Of a stretch of 64,000 nucleotides of DNA, positions 1-12,396 are shown in pieces. Origin of the DNA: Whitmania pigra. Lineage: Eukaryota > Annelida > Clitellata > Hirudinida > Haemopidae. Each line of letters starts with the position of its first letter. Position 1 is the first letter of the stretch. The notes under the pieces were generated by a model that was given only the letters and a program-made list of their open reading frames with translations, made no database searches and was not told the DNA's origin. Made by a program: the position numbers and the translations under genes. The DNA lies in the NCBI GenBank assembly GCA_021613335.1, contig JAJTWR010000090.1, positions 546,001-610,000 of the forward strand, read 5' to 3'.

Positions 1-52
1 GACTATTCGTAAATGTTTGATGGCTGAAAACGTTAACGATCTGAAATTTCAG

Positions 53-1016
53 TACATTGCGGAAGGGTGCGGTTTTCCGCCGAACAGTTAGACCATCATG
101 AGTCCGAGATTGTAGTAAGTCCAGACGATTCTGGAAAGGCGATTGAAGTCCACCTGGGCTTTCTCAAAATCAACCACGAATATCACATCAAGGTTCGCAT
201 AAAAGACCACCTAGGGGAAGACATAACCAGCGATCCTTTGCAAAATGTGAACGTACAGCTGCTTGAAGCAATGCCCTCAGAGGACGGTTGGTGAAAAATT
301 ATTTTTTTGTGTGCAATTTCTTGAACAAGTTTCACAAGTATTCTTCTATTATTTATTTGTTCATGAAAGTTTTACAAAATGGTGAAGCACATGACAGACC
401 TTTGCATTAAAATACAATAACAATAAGGCAATTGGAGGTTTACTCAAATCTACAAGTAACATTCTATGGTAGGTTTGGGACATGACCTGCTGCTGAACTT
501 CAAGGCTCAGAAAGACAAGTTGATGAACGAGGAGCTGGTACTGATGAGCAGCAAAGACCCGTCTTCGAAAGTGAAGCTGATCCTCCATGCCCGAGTCCTC
601 GGTAATTTGAGCACTTTACCTTTCTTCTGCCATCAGAGAGTGTTAAAATTTTCAAGTCGTGCTGCTAAGAGTCGTAAATAGATAGAATTTGCTTAAAATA
701 TAAAGCTCTTATGCTGCGATCATTAAGGTTCATAAATTTGCCGTTGTTATTATTATTATATTTGTTTGAATAGATCACTGTTGATTTCTAGGCTTGGTTT
801 AGAATATAAAATATTAAATAAATGTTTAACGACAAGTGCATTTCTTAACAAGTCATCTTCAGTTAACGGCCTGACGAACGTGAGGAATAACCTAAAAATT
901 TCTGTATGTTGCCAGGTAGGGACAAAGGGACACCCTCGCTCAGGTTGGGGATACATTGCGTCAGTTCGAGCGTCGACGAGGAATCCCACCTGAGCGACTG
1001 GCAGGGATTCGACTAG
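53..1016 (+). CDS. ADISSP: ADISSP-like protein (C20orf27/UPF0687 family), 3' part, three exons
   Basis: Exons are read at 53-286, 473-601 and 916-1016 (stop TAG). All have AG/GT borders and the phases match: 286 leaves one base, 601 leaves one base. Three blocks match my recollection of the vertebrate family. They are VRFSAE followed by HLGFLKINHEYHIKV, the KDKLMNEELVL block, and the C-terminus ending HLSDWQGFD (vertebrate form SDWHGFD). In vertebrates the family is known as adipose-secreted signaling protein; its role in invertebrates is not established. About 155 residues are visible, close to the usual 170-180, so only the first few residues lie upstream of the window. The donor after base 286 was chosen over the one at 290 because only it keeps the frame into the next exon. 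Confidence 0.85.
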
Positions 1017-1021
1017 AGCCA

Positions 1022-1095
1022 TATCCACTTTTGACTTTCATATCTCCTTTTTGACTTTCATAACTCCTTCGACTTTCATAACTCTTTTTGATAAC
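1022..1095. repeat. Short tandem repeat after the ADISSP-like stop codon
   Basis: Four imperfect copies of a unit of about 16-20 bases resembling TTTTTGACTTTCATAACTCC. It probably lies in the 3' untranslated region. Confidence 0.7.
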
Positions 1096-1099
1096 TTTT

Positions 1100-1630
1100 T
1101 TTTTATGCCCTTTCCCTCGAGACACTGCTGGGTCGACTTGGTTTTCGTTCGCATTGGCAGAAGAATGGATCTCTTTTTTTTTCTTTATCGATGTGTCGCA
1201 CTCATTGACTCTCTTCTATAGGATAGACCAGATTGCTTGTGTCCATTTCACTGCTGTGTCTTAGGTGAGATACGCTTTTGTAGAGTGCATAATGACGATT
1301 CCTCGATCGGAACGAGACGTTAGAAATGCCGAGCCGAAATTAATCGTTCGAACGTTCGACGAGTTTTCGTCCGTGTTTTGTGTGGACCTGTTTAATTTGC
1401 AATCGATGAAAAATGAGTCAGAAAACAGAAATTCTATTTCCAAGCATTTATTGAACTCGATAAGCAGTAGGTATTATGCGTCCTTGTGTAAATATTTGCT
1501 TTGAATGTAAATTCACTACTCAAAACGTTCCTAAAAAATATATTTCCCTCTGGTTTAATATGCTGCCAGTTTGAGGTTTCGTGAAAAGAAATGAAGAAAT
1601 TCAATCTAAAATATAAATAATTTGTTGAAC
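1100..1630. other. No recognisable gene
   Basis: AT-rich sequence. A 79-codon open frame at 1265-1504 (+) has no family signature and no convincing splice context, so it is not called. Confidence 0.5.
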
Positions 1631-3058
1631 TCATTGAGGGTATCTCACGATGATGATATTAAGAAAGGATCTTAAAATTTTTTTAATGTGGCCTTTGGGA
1701 AATGGCCTTAATTTCCTCATCAGGACTTGCCCAGCAGTCAAAGTTTTTGATGCAGTTCTGAAGCGTGAAGGTCGCTGCACATTTGGTGGAGCTGCATCTC
1801 TGGTTTGCCTGAGGTAGTAATAGTCGAGGTTGCTGATAAAGTCCGTCATCAGCGAGAAGTAGGCAGAGTATTCGGCTTCCAGACGCCTTGGGAGATCTCC
1901 CTCCTTCGTCACGAATTCCATGAGGTCACCCAATATCCGAGAACAGAGGGGACGATGGTTGTAAGAGCGATCCCTGACAAGTAGGTCGATTATTCCCGGA
2001 ATCCCCCTGACGCTGTCGTCGAGATAGCTGGTGCTGGCGACTAGGAAATGCAGAGATTCCAAAGCTAGCCTCAACGACTCGTCAATCAACTCTGATAGAT
2101 TTCTTGGGTCCTGTAAATTTTAGTTGTAAACTTTGGAAAAATCGATAAATTCTGTGGTAAGAGTTTGTTTAATTCTAGGATGTTTCGGAATGTTGTCACC
2201 GTCTGATGTTAAGTTTACGGCGGAAATAATTTACCTGACTAAAGCTGGAACGAAATTCCTGGGGGTTCCTGAACAAGATGTCATCGGAGAAAATGTCATG
2301 AAGTTGTTCGAATATATAGGAAGTCTGAGACATCTGCCGGATTGATAAAATGCGATGTTACAAATTTATGCAAACTATTTGGTTTAAAGAAACGTTTGCT
2401 AATTTAAATAAAATAAGTTTCTAAGTTGTTTAAAACTTGAAAAAAAAGCGCAGCAATATTAATTTGAGAGACATCTGTCGAATGAAATATAAATATTTAT
2501 AATCATTTCCATGACGACCAATAAAACAAAAAGTGGAAGTAAATAGGAAACAGCTTTGAATAACAATAATAATATTATTATTATATGATAACAATAATTA
2601 TTATATTTACATGTAATTAAAATAATTTAGTTAAATGAACTTTATCAACGAGTCCTGGTTATGGTTAACAAATAATAATATGATGATTAATTCAGGACTA
2701 CTGTTCGGGTTATCTGCAAATGAAAACATATTGCTGTATTTTGTTTACCGTATACTTGTGCCTTGCAAGGGTTACGCTGTTATTCAGCGAACGCAAATTG
2801 TCCTCAAATGAATTTGTCGTGGTGAATGTAGCTTTTGAATTGGAACATTGTTTTTCCGACATCTTTTGCAGTCTGCCCCCATCGCTCATTTCGACCTGAT
2901 TTGATTTTGTCAGATTGGGGGTCACCATGGAAAACATGGCGATTATCAGACATGTATAACCTGGAAATTAAATTAAATTTTGTTATCATATTTAATATTA
3001 TTAACATGTTTTAAATTTTTGGCAATGAATAATGACTATTATCTTATAAATAATAATA

Positions 3059-3123
<65 letters not shown>

Positions 3124-3414
3124 TAATAATAATAAACTCTATTCGAATAATTATATTATTCATAATATTACATTTATTATTATAAATATTAAACATTGAA
3201 AAATTAGTGAAACCACAGCAAGAACCTATCTGTAATACGAAGGAAACACTGTTCTTATGAAATCTACAATGAAAGTTGATTTTAACCTAAATTCGGCATC
3301 GTCTTGAAAAGCAGAGATTATTGCAAAAATGTTCGTAAATGTTCTTTCGTCGCCTTGAAGGCCCTCCAGTTCACCAATCCTCGAAACAGACGATAATGTT
3401 TTGGATAGCACCAT
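1631..3414 (-). CDS. Secreted putative helical protein, paralog A (unrecognised family)
   Basis: Four exons on the minus strand: 3375-3414 (start ATG, 13 codons), 2749-2960, 2235-2333 and 1631-2110 (stop TGA). All have consensus borders. The first intron is phase 1 and the next two are phase 0. The product is about 276 residues. It has a hydrophobic N-terminus (GYTCLIIAMFSMV) consistent with a signal peptide. The rest looks helical and amphipathic, including DESLRLALESLHFLVAST and EAEYSAYFSLMTDFISNL. Two Cys are shared with paralog B: EKQC near the N-terminus and PLCSRIL in the core. Paralog A has about 50 extra basic residues at its C-terminus. The gene model is supported by the paralog keeping the same exon layout. 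Function unknown; a helical cytokine-like or other secreted bundle is only an inference. Confidence 0.7.
3050..3135. repeat. (TAA)n microsatellite in intron 1 of paralog A
   Basis: Nearly uninterrupted TAA units with a few register slips. Confidence 0.95.
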
Positions 3415-3419
3415 TTTCC

Positions 3420-4140
3420 TTGTTTTTATTGAGTTAGACCTCTACAAGATATCCTGATCCACTAATCCATTGACGAAACTCTGAGAGAAAGCTCATAGAA
3501 TTTTACACAAAACAGGATTCACCATAATTTACCAGGTTTCCCTTCAAACAAAAGCCTAGTTTGATCGCATTTCATGGTTTATTGTAATGACTACTCTCAC
3601 AAAAAGTTTGACATTCTTACCTACGTTCGTCACTATCAGTCAGCCTTAGGTTAAATTATTGTAAAAAAAAACCACGAGATCATTATCAAGACTCGCGATA
3701 ATGAAATTCATTATAATAGGTAATTAAGAGAAATAATTAACTACGAACAATAAAATTACGAACTGTGAAATAACGAAGAAATTATCGCCTAGCGTTAAAA
3801 TATAATTAATTTCATTTAGCATGCTTACTTTAAAGATTCATCGAGTCCATCATCTTACGTTTACGATCTTCAAAGTCATTGTTTACGAATAACAAATGAA
3901 ATAATTAACTAATAATTAACGAATAACAAATATTACCAACGAGGTGGATTATGGCCTGGTTTTGTGACGAATGAATAATGAACGATATCTGCACATAAAT
4001 AATAAATTAATAAATATAAATAAATAAATAATAAATTAATAAAATAATAAACAGCTAACAAGTCTTTTTGTCTCTACAGTTCCGAGAGTAGATTGAATAG
4101 GAATTTTCGACGTTCTGAGAAAATCTTTTGCCAGTAATCG
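3420..4140. other. No recognisable gene
   Basis: AT-rich spacer with short AATAA-type runs near 4000-4050. No coding signal was seen on either strand. Confidence 0.5.
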
Positions 4141-4144
4141 AACA

Positions 4145-4532
4145 ATGACTACACGAATGCTCTGCTCAGAAAGAATGTCCAAAATGAAGAAGGTGATTGT
4201 TCATGCTTACTTATTGCTTGCTTTTAGTTTAGCATTGTTATTGTTCCTGGGTTTTTTTTTCAATGTTGGTTTCGATTCCGTTGGAAACTCCGATGCCCCA
4301 GATCCCAGAAATGTACGTGGGGTTCAAATGGTGGAGTTCAAATGTTAGAGTTCAAAGGTAGAGTTCAAATGGTAGAGTTCAAATTGTGGGGTTCAATTGG
4401 TGATTTCCTATGAAATTGTATGAAATGGTTTGACGATGTTAGTAATGAAATATGTCATTAAAAAATTGCTACAAAGTCACCGTGACGTCCGTCACGACGA
4501 TGCTGTTCTGTGATTTTTGCACTGGTTTGTCG

Positions 4533-4563
<31 letters not shown>

Positions 4564-4564
4564 G

Positions 4565-4637
<73 letters not shown>

Positions 4638-4740
4638 TATTATTATTATTATTAATTATTATTATTATTATTATTATTTTATTATTATTATTATTATTAT
4701 TATATTATTATTATTATTATTATTAATTATTATTATTATG

Positions 4741-4785
<45 letters not shown>

Positions 4786-4786
4786 G

Positions 4787-4826
<40 letters not shown>

Positions 4827-4909
4827 GGATTATTATTATTATTATATTATTATTATTATTAGTATTATTATTAATTATTATTATTATTATTATTATATTA
4901 TTATTATTA

Positions 4910-4975
<66 letters not shown>

Positions 4976-5005
4976 TATTTTATTATTATTATTATTATAT
5001 TATTA

Positions 5006-5042
<37 letters not shown>

Positions 5043-5082
5043 GTTATTATTATTGTTATTATATTATTATTATTATTATATA

Positions 5083-5113
<31 letters not shown>

Positions 5114-5130
5114 TATTTTATTATTATTAC

Positions 5131-5163
<33 letters not shown>

Positions 5164-5448
5164 TATTATTAATGTTATTGTTTTTGTTGTCGTTGTTGTC
5201 GTTGTTGTTAGTACTGTTATTATTGACTGTTCAATTATAAGTACATATAAATTTATAATAATTTTTCAATTGAAGTTACACATTCGCATAAATTATTGAC
5301 TTGATAAATTATTTTTTGTTTTATGAAACAGACAGATCCCATTCATTGCGATAAAATAGCTTTGGTGTCAATCCTTATTCCACTCCATACTTCCGACTAC
5401 CCACCCATCTCATGCACCCCCAAATTATTGGGTAGCTTTTTGCCCTGA
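4145..5448 (+). CDS. Possible membrane or signal-anchor protein, two candidate exons
   Basis: Exon 4145-4312 opens with ATG. It encodes a basic N-terminus, then a strong hydrophobic stretch (AYLLLAFSLALLLFLGFFF), then polar residues ending DAPDPRN, followed by a good donor (GTACGT). The next exon in phase is 5332-5448, after ACAG; it begins TDPIHCDKIALVSIL and stops at TGA. The intron between them is an ATT microsatellite. The layout (short basic tail, one membrane segment, stem) resembles type II Golgi enzymes, but no catalytic motif is present and 94 residues would be only a fragment. The second exon could instead use a later donor and continue. Tentative. Confidence 0.3.
4537..5195. repeat. 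(ATT)n microsatellite, about 650 bp
   Basis: Long ATT array with scattered register slips and single substitutions (GATT, ACT, GTT). It grades into GTT and GTC units at its right end. Confidence 0.98.
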
Positions 5449-6241
5449 AAATTTGGCTTTAAAAATGAAATAAATTTGAGAGAGTTTATTTAAATACATC
5501 AATAATTTTAAAAAATTGGCTTGCTTCTAATAGTTAAAATTTTACACCAATTAAATTTTACGTTGACCAGTTGATATGTAAATATTTATTAAATATAACA
5601 TAAAATTATATATTATTTATACATTCAAGATATTCAGGCGACAGGTGTTTTAGCTCAACAAAGAGATTCCAGGTAAGAATTACCAAATGCTTCTGCAAAA
5701 TTGTGTTATTTAAAGTTTCACTTTCAATTTTCTTGAATGGAGATTTGACTTTTTCTCAAAAGATTTTCGAAATGATTTCGTAGGACAATAATTTGATTTG
5801 AAATCATTTTTATTGTAAAAACGCTTACTGTAAAGTTGAAAGTAATGGCTACTTCTGAAAATTCTTGAATAACGTACAAATTATATGAAAATCGTATGGC
5901 AAGTATGCAATTATTTTTCACAAAAAAACATCACATATTTATAAAATAAATATATTTAGCAATATTTAGATATAAAATCACAGCCTGCAATAAAATAATC
6001 AGAAAATGGCTGCAAATAACAAAAATAATTATATATATCTAAAAACACAGATACATGAAATTGAAAATATAATTCAAAAAACCCTGGTACAATCTGGATT
6101 ATGACAAGGCTCTAAACTATCCGTAAAATACTAAGAGAGGTACAAGAGAATCACGATGATATTCTTCTGCCGACTCGGTACAAATGATATGAAAGAAAAA
6201 AGCTCAAAAAACATAAAAAAACATAAACTTGTAAAATAAAG
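5449..6241. other. No recognisable gene
   Basis: AT-rich spacer without a supported coding region on either strand. Confidence 0.5.
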
Positions 6242-7450
6242 TTATTGTCCATAATTTTTCTGGAAATAGTCGAGGTTGTCGTTGTAATCCGTCAAGATGA
6301 CGAAGTAGGCCGAGTACTCAGCCTCCATACGTCTTGGAATTCCTCCCTCTGAGGTCACACAGTTCATGAGTTCACCCAGTACTTTAGAGCAGACGGTGCG
6401 CTGTTTGTAGACCCGATCCTTGATGAGGAGGTTGATGATGCCCGGAATCGACCTCACGTTGTCGTCAGGGTAGTCGGTGCTGGCGATGAAAAACAGAAGG
6501 CTTTCTAGGGCCAGCCTCAGTGATTCTTCTCTTGTTTTCGAGAGCTCCTTGAGACGAGAAATGAGGAGGTTTTGAAAAAAAAGTAAGACACTCGAATTTA
6601 AGTAAGAATAATGAGTTCAAAAGACGTCGGTTTTGTCGACGAGAGGCGAAACTTTCGTTTTTGTAGAAATTGCGGCTATTCAATGAAGTGGCTAAACATA
6701 GGTTGGGGAATTTAGACTTGTCACATTCAGGGGAGTTAAACGATATTAATGCTGTTCTACGAAACTGTTTTTGGTTATAAAATGAATTCTAATAAAATAA
6801 TAATGCATGGATTAAATTTTAAAAAGATCAAAAATTAAATGTAAACGATCTTATGCTTATTACAAGATAATTTCAAATAAATCATTAAATTTTATATTGT
6901 TGAATATTATTAGGTTTAAGATAAAACAGATTTAATAAAATTCGTAAATAATGTGCCATAAACCAAATGACATACCTCAAATAAAGTAGCACGAAAAGTC
7001 GCTGGCGTCTGAAACCAGATTTCCTGGTAAGTCATGATGTCATAAACCTCTCTGTAGATGAAGGAGGTGTTGGTCATCTGAAGATTTATGTAATAATAAT
7101 CAAAAAGTTATTAATTTAAATAATTATTAATGTTTACAAATAATAGATAATTATTTCGTAAAGGTTCAGAAACACATAATGTTAACATGACATAAATATT
7201 TATTTGCTCCTGACATCTCGCGAATGAAAGATATATATTAGTTAAATTACCGAGTACTTGTTCCTTCCATAGGTCGTTAGACTCTTCAGTGTACTTAATA
7301 TTTCCTGGAACGTACTCTGGGTACTGATGTTCGCTTTAGAACTGAAACATTTCTCATCCGCCAGGTTTTGATCGATGCTACGCTTGACTGAATTAGCCCA
7401 GGTCAAGTCAAGGGTCATGACCGCGATGATTATCATGGGCAGTGTGAATG
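6242..7450 (-). CDS. Secreted putative helical protein, paralog B (5' exon not found)
   Basis: Minus-strand exons 7251-7450, 6976-7077 and 6242-6547 (stop TAA) correspond one-to-one to exons 2-4 of paralog A. Both internal introns are phase 0, and a missing first exon would leave one base. About 200 residues are visible. A signal-like stretch (FTLPMIIIAVM) is followed by NSVKRSIDQNLADEKC. The middle exon reads MTNTSFIYREVYDIM. The last exon has REESLRLALESLLFFIAST, VCSKVLGELMNCV and EAEYSAYFVILTD. By eye about two thirds of the residues in the last-exon core match paralog A. The N-terminal Cys and the core Cys are both kept. It ends where paralog A continues with its basic tail. I do not recognise the family. 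Confidence 0.7.
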
Positions 7451-8225
7451 CTACGTCGATGAATTACAAAATCTATTAGTTCTAATATCGTTAATAACAT
7501 CTCTTTATTGAACTTTATAATTGTAAAAATTTTCAAATAAAATTTAATTAATAAAAAAGATATTTTCAACTATCTATTATAAACATTCCAGTTACTGATG
7601 TATTGGAAATTCATGTCTGAAGTTGAACGAAGCTTGTAATCTTTTCTTCTTTTCTAATAGAAAAACTCAAATAGAAACAGATCTAAAGGTCTAAGATCGA
7701 ATTGTCTACTGGTCCTAGAAATTGGCTTGTGTGTATATATTACGGATTGACCAGGATCTGATGATACAACAAGGATACGTCTCGAGGTTATTTGGTACTT
7801 GCCAGGATGAAAATTCCATTTCTCGCGTCTTGCACGTTGGGTTAACGTCGGCATGGTTTCACTTTCGGGAGTCTAAAAATAGCGCCGAATATTCGTCACG
7901 GCGACATGAAATTTTGGGAAAGTTGATAAAAAGCTAATTGAATAGAATAAAATATTATCCTAATATCCTGTGCTGGTGTTCATATTCGTTGCTTGATTCA
8001 TTCATCGTACAGGATGATTGCAATGGTATGCATGCTTTTGATGACCTGCGTTCCACCTTATGTATCACGATATAATAATAATTATTGTATAATTATAATT
8101 CATTAATCAACTAATTAGTAACACTGCCTTAATTGTTGTCTATAAGTTTTACCTTCGTGATTGTTGTTGTTAAATTTAATACTAGTAATTTTAACTTTAT
8201 TGTATTATTGACAGGTAGTTCAAAT

Positions 8226-8309
<84 letters not shown>

Positions 8310-8343
8310 TAATAATAATAATATAATAATAATAATAATAATA

Positions 8344-8416
<73 letters not shown>

Positions 8417-9796
8417 TACAATAATAATAATTCAACTAGTTTAATTACTAAACTTTAACGCGTCTCAGCGTATTTGGTCGCGTTTTGTTCATCATTTAAC
8501 GACATCAAAAAGTTTACAAACTTGAAAGCAATTAAAAGATTACTTTCTCTAACAACAATATGTTCAGTAAAACGATCAAACGATCCACGTACATCTTCGA
8601 GGATAATGACGCCATGACGTCTTTAAAGCATTTGGGACTAAAGGAAAGCATGAACCAATCAGGATAATTAAAATTTCTAAATGATTTCCTTTTTTCATCG
8701 TAAGCAAAAAAAAAAAAAAAAGTATGTCTTCATTTCGCTGTGACGATGACTGACGAATTCTAAGTCTGACGGTTCTAAGCCGTGTCGTGTCATCGGTGCC
8801 TGTTGTTGAAGCATCGTCGATCCCGACTAACATTGTTGGAATGCTGGAGAAGAGAGTGAAATTTATGAATTCTATCCGCTTGAGTTTATAAAAGATGAGA
8901 AACAGGAATTTAAGGAAATATTTTTTCTTATTAAGCAAAAATTTTGAGGCTTTATTGGAAATTACAACGAACTGTTTGATCGGTTGAATAACAGCTTGAG
9001 CTGTCCATTCGAATTTATTTACATAATCAGTTACGTAACAAAATGGTTTTAGTCATCAAACACTTGATCTAAGATGGCATGTGATGCTAACTTAATGCCC
9101 AGGGACATAATCAAAACCGGGGTAATATTAAGGAGACGCGAGATAGGAGAGGCAAGTTTAATTTAGATTAATGATTTGTCCTGACATATCATTGCTATCA
9201 GATATTTGTCGCAACTTCCGAAATCCGGGCTTTGTATTGTCTCCAGCCAGCCCATTTCTTATCTTTTCCCATAATGTTGCCTCAGTCAATGAGCGGATGT
9301 TATCATTAAATGTATGACATGATGTAAAATAAATAAACTCTTAATAATTAAAAGTAACATTTAGTCTGCTAAAGGCGTGGTGAAAAATTGATGGGTTTGG
9401 GGGTGTGCCATTATAATGTATTGTTATGCTAAATTATGCATTTGCATTCGATGTATTTATACCTATTATATTTATTTTGTGAAGTTCAGAAATTAATTAC
9501 GCAATATAGATCTTCATTTTCTGATCTATGACCAAATTTGGCTTGATTTTAGTCTTGTTAAATAAAATAGAGCGTTTATTTTTTTAAATATCAATAAAAA
9601 AAGTCTTGATTTAAGAGATATAAAAGTTAATAAAATGCCGGTTTAAAGAGTCTCGACTGATGACTAATTACATAGCAGGACTGGTCTCGACATAATAGAA
9701 TAAACATAATACTGAGAAGGCGATGCATCAACTTCGAGATTTCGGGAAAGATTTTTCTGTTTTCTTAAATTTTCTCAATTCGATTTCCATGTAAAT
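7451..9796. other. Spacer between paralog B and l(2)gl
   Basis: No supported gene. The missing first exon of paralog B may lie just above 7450 but was not identified. A (TAA)n array sits at 8229-8416. Confidence 0.5.
8229..8416. repeat. (TAA)n microsatellite
   Basis: About 190 bp of TAA units with a few slips. Confidence 0.97.
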
Positions 9797-12041
9797 ATGA
9801 TGAACAATTTGTTGAGACGTTTCGGATTAAGGCGAGAAGGTACTTCAGACAATCAAGCAAAACCAACGTTTGACGAAGACTTTTTTCTATTTCGACAGGT
9901 TTTTAACGCTTTTTCTTGTCATCCGTCAGCGTTATTTTGTTACTTAAAAAGTGAAATGTGTGGTTGCAAGTTGCAGTTTTTGAGTTTATAATGCTTTCCA
10001 GTTTGGTACGTGCGGATTCCCAAACAAACCCAGCTGTTTGGCTCTCGATGAAGAACTGGGTCTTCTAGCAATCGGGACAAAAACCGGATTCATCCACGTG
10101 TGAGAGTTTGATAGGCCAGATGTTTGCAAAAATAAGACTAGCTAGAAACCAATATAGGGCATTTTAGCTTGTCAACTAAATTATCTTTAACTACTTTAAT
10201 TAGTGAGGTTGATTAAAATTTATTAATTGGTTGATCAGCTTTGGACAACCTGGAGTTCATCTTCAGGGCGAGAATGAAGCAAAGTCTGCTGTCATCCACG
10301 TCTCTTTCCTCAAAGGGAAGGTAATCAGTTTGAAAGTTCAGAAATTTAATCTGAACAGAGATTATCTCTGATCACATCATTCTTTAGTCAAAACTTTGAC
10401 CGGAATCTCGAAAGATTGCGATGCACCCCGTTTATATCTTGTCTCGTACCTTGTATCTCGTTTCTATCTTGCAGTCCAAGCTCGTCACTGTGTGCGAAGA
10501 CGGTTCCTTCGTCGCATGGACTGTGAAGGCATCGCAGAGCGAGGAGGTTTCCTCCCCAGAAAACGATGAAACTTTCAACGATTCTGACGTTTATCCAGGT
10601 GACAAAATTTGTTTGGTCGTTGAAGCAATTTCTTTTTTATTTATGATGCTCGTCTTCGGATTGAGCTTTGCGATCGTGTCTTGCTAGTAATTTCGATAGG
10701 TTGGTTTTACGTACGACCGTACTGTTTTGCTCGAGTGCAGAGGAGATGATGATTTCCATGATTATGTCTTAGCATGAAGGATGGTTCTTTTTTGACTTTG
10801 AGGCATTTTATGCATAATTGGCCGGAATGTTTTTTTCTTTCTGCGGAATCTTTTGGCACAAAACCGTCGGAGCTCGTTTCAAATCCTCACCAGAAAAATC
10901 CATTTCTAATTGTCCGCTCGAATGTTTTTGAATGATTTTATTCAAGAATTCAGTCATTTTGACTGAAGGACATTTTACGCTTTCTGCATTAACAAAGTGG
11001 TTTTAAAGTGCCGATAAAGTAGTGATGATATTAATAAATTAATTTTCAAATTTACGTCCGCAACGAACAAGTCCTCGTCGAATTTCAGACTACGATTCTC
11101 TGCTCGTGAGAGGCGAGCGTGGGAAGCTGCACGCTTCTCAGGACTTCGACATTTCCTGTTGCTGCCTCGACGAGAGGCAAGTCACGGGGGATAAAGCAGA
11201 GGAGGCAAAGGAGGGAGAGGGGAGGTCGGACTGCCGGCTGTACGTGGGCACGACGGACGGGAACGTGTTCGCCTTGAAGGTCGGGGAACGAATCGGGGAC
11301 GTCGACGAAAGGAACGTCGGAGACGTTGCGCTGAGTCATGACGAGGTCGTCGTCGAACAGTGAGTGACTTTCTTCATGCATTCTGTTCGTCAGCTGGTCC
11401 TGTTGTTGTTGTTGTTGTCGTTGGAAAACATGCCTCGTGATGGAAAAATGTGTGTCAATCATAATTAATCATGCATTTGACTTATTATTTATATTCTTAA
11501 GGTTTTATTATCTAGAACGATTTCTTTCCACATTAAATGTTATGCACTTAGAATTTGTTATAAACTTCATTGTATAAGTTAATATTAATGCCCTAATTAA
11601 TATTAATTAACATCTGGATTTACTTAAAAAAATTATTTATTTGCTTCGAAATTTATTTTCCCCTCCTTCTTCTTTCGTTCGTTCCAGTTTTTCAGAGGAG
11701 GACGTGAAGCACCTCGGTTCGGTGGTCTCCATTGCCCTCCACCCCACGATGGCTCACAAGGTTGGTGATGAATTTAAAGTGTTTTTTAATTACAAATTTA
11801 CAATATTTCTTAAATTACAAGTCAAATCGAACTTTAAACGGTTTCGTGGAAGTTTTTAAAATTGAATTTGTAAGTTTAATTTTAATCCGCTCAAAAAATT
11901 TTCCTGCACAAGTGAATTCAGTGCTTGAACTTACTGTGAGTAAGATTGTTGTTGTGGTAGGGGTTTTAGGGACACAATTGTCAATAAATCTATTTTAGAC
12001 TCTCTTAATTGTTTTCTTTGGACAAAGCCTTAATAATAATA

Positions 12042-12072
<31 letters not shown>

Positions 12073-12361
12073 CGATGACGATGACGATGATGAGGACGAT
12101 GACGATGATGATGACGATGATAATATCTGTGATGAATGCTATTGCCTCTGATAAGTACCAGTGATAAATGATATGATAAATTTGATTGATATTTCATCAT
12201 CAATATCCTTCATCATCATCATCATCATGATTGTTGTCATGGCGATAATTTCAGATACTTGTCGGTTACTCGTTGGGCTTTGCCGCCATGTGGAACGTGG
12301 CCTCGATGAGGTCGGAGTGCGTCTTCAGCGCTTACCAGGTTCGCTCATTATCTGCATTGCT

Positions 12362-12396
<35 letters not shown>

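Noticed and set aside
8576..8938. 120-codon minus-strand open frame
   Set aside because: Contains a run from a poly-A tract, has no signature and no splice context, and looks like chance.
11085..11462. Minus-strand 125-codon frame opposite l(2)gl exon 5
   Set aside because: Antisense shadow of a real exon; the plus-strand reading has clear LGL similarity and correct splice sites.
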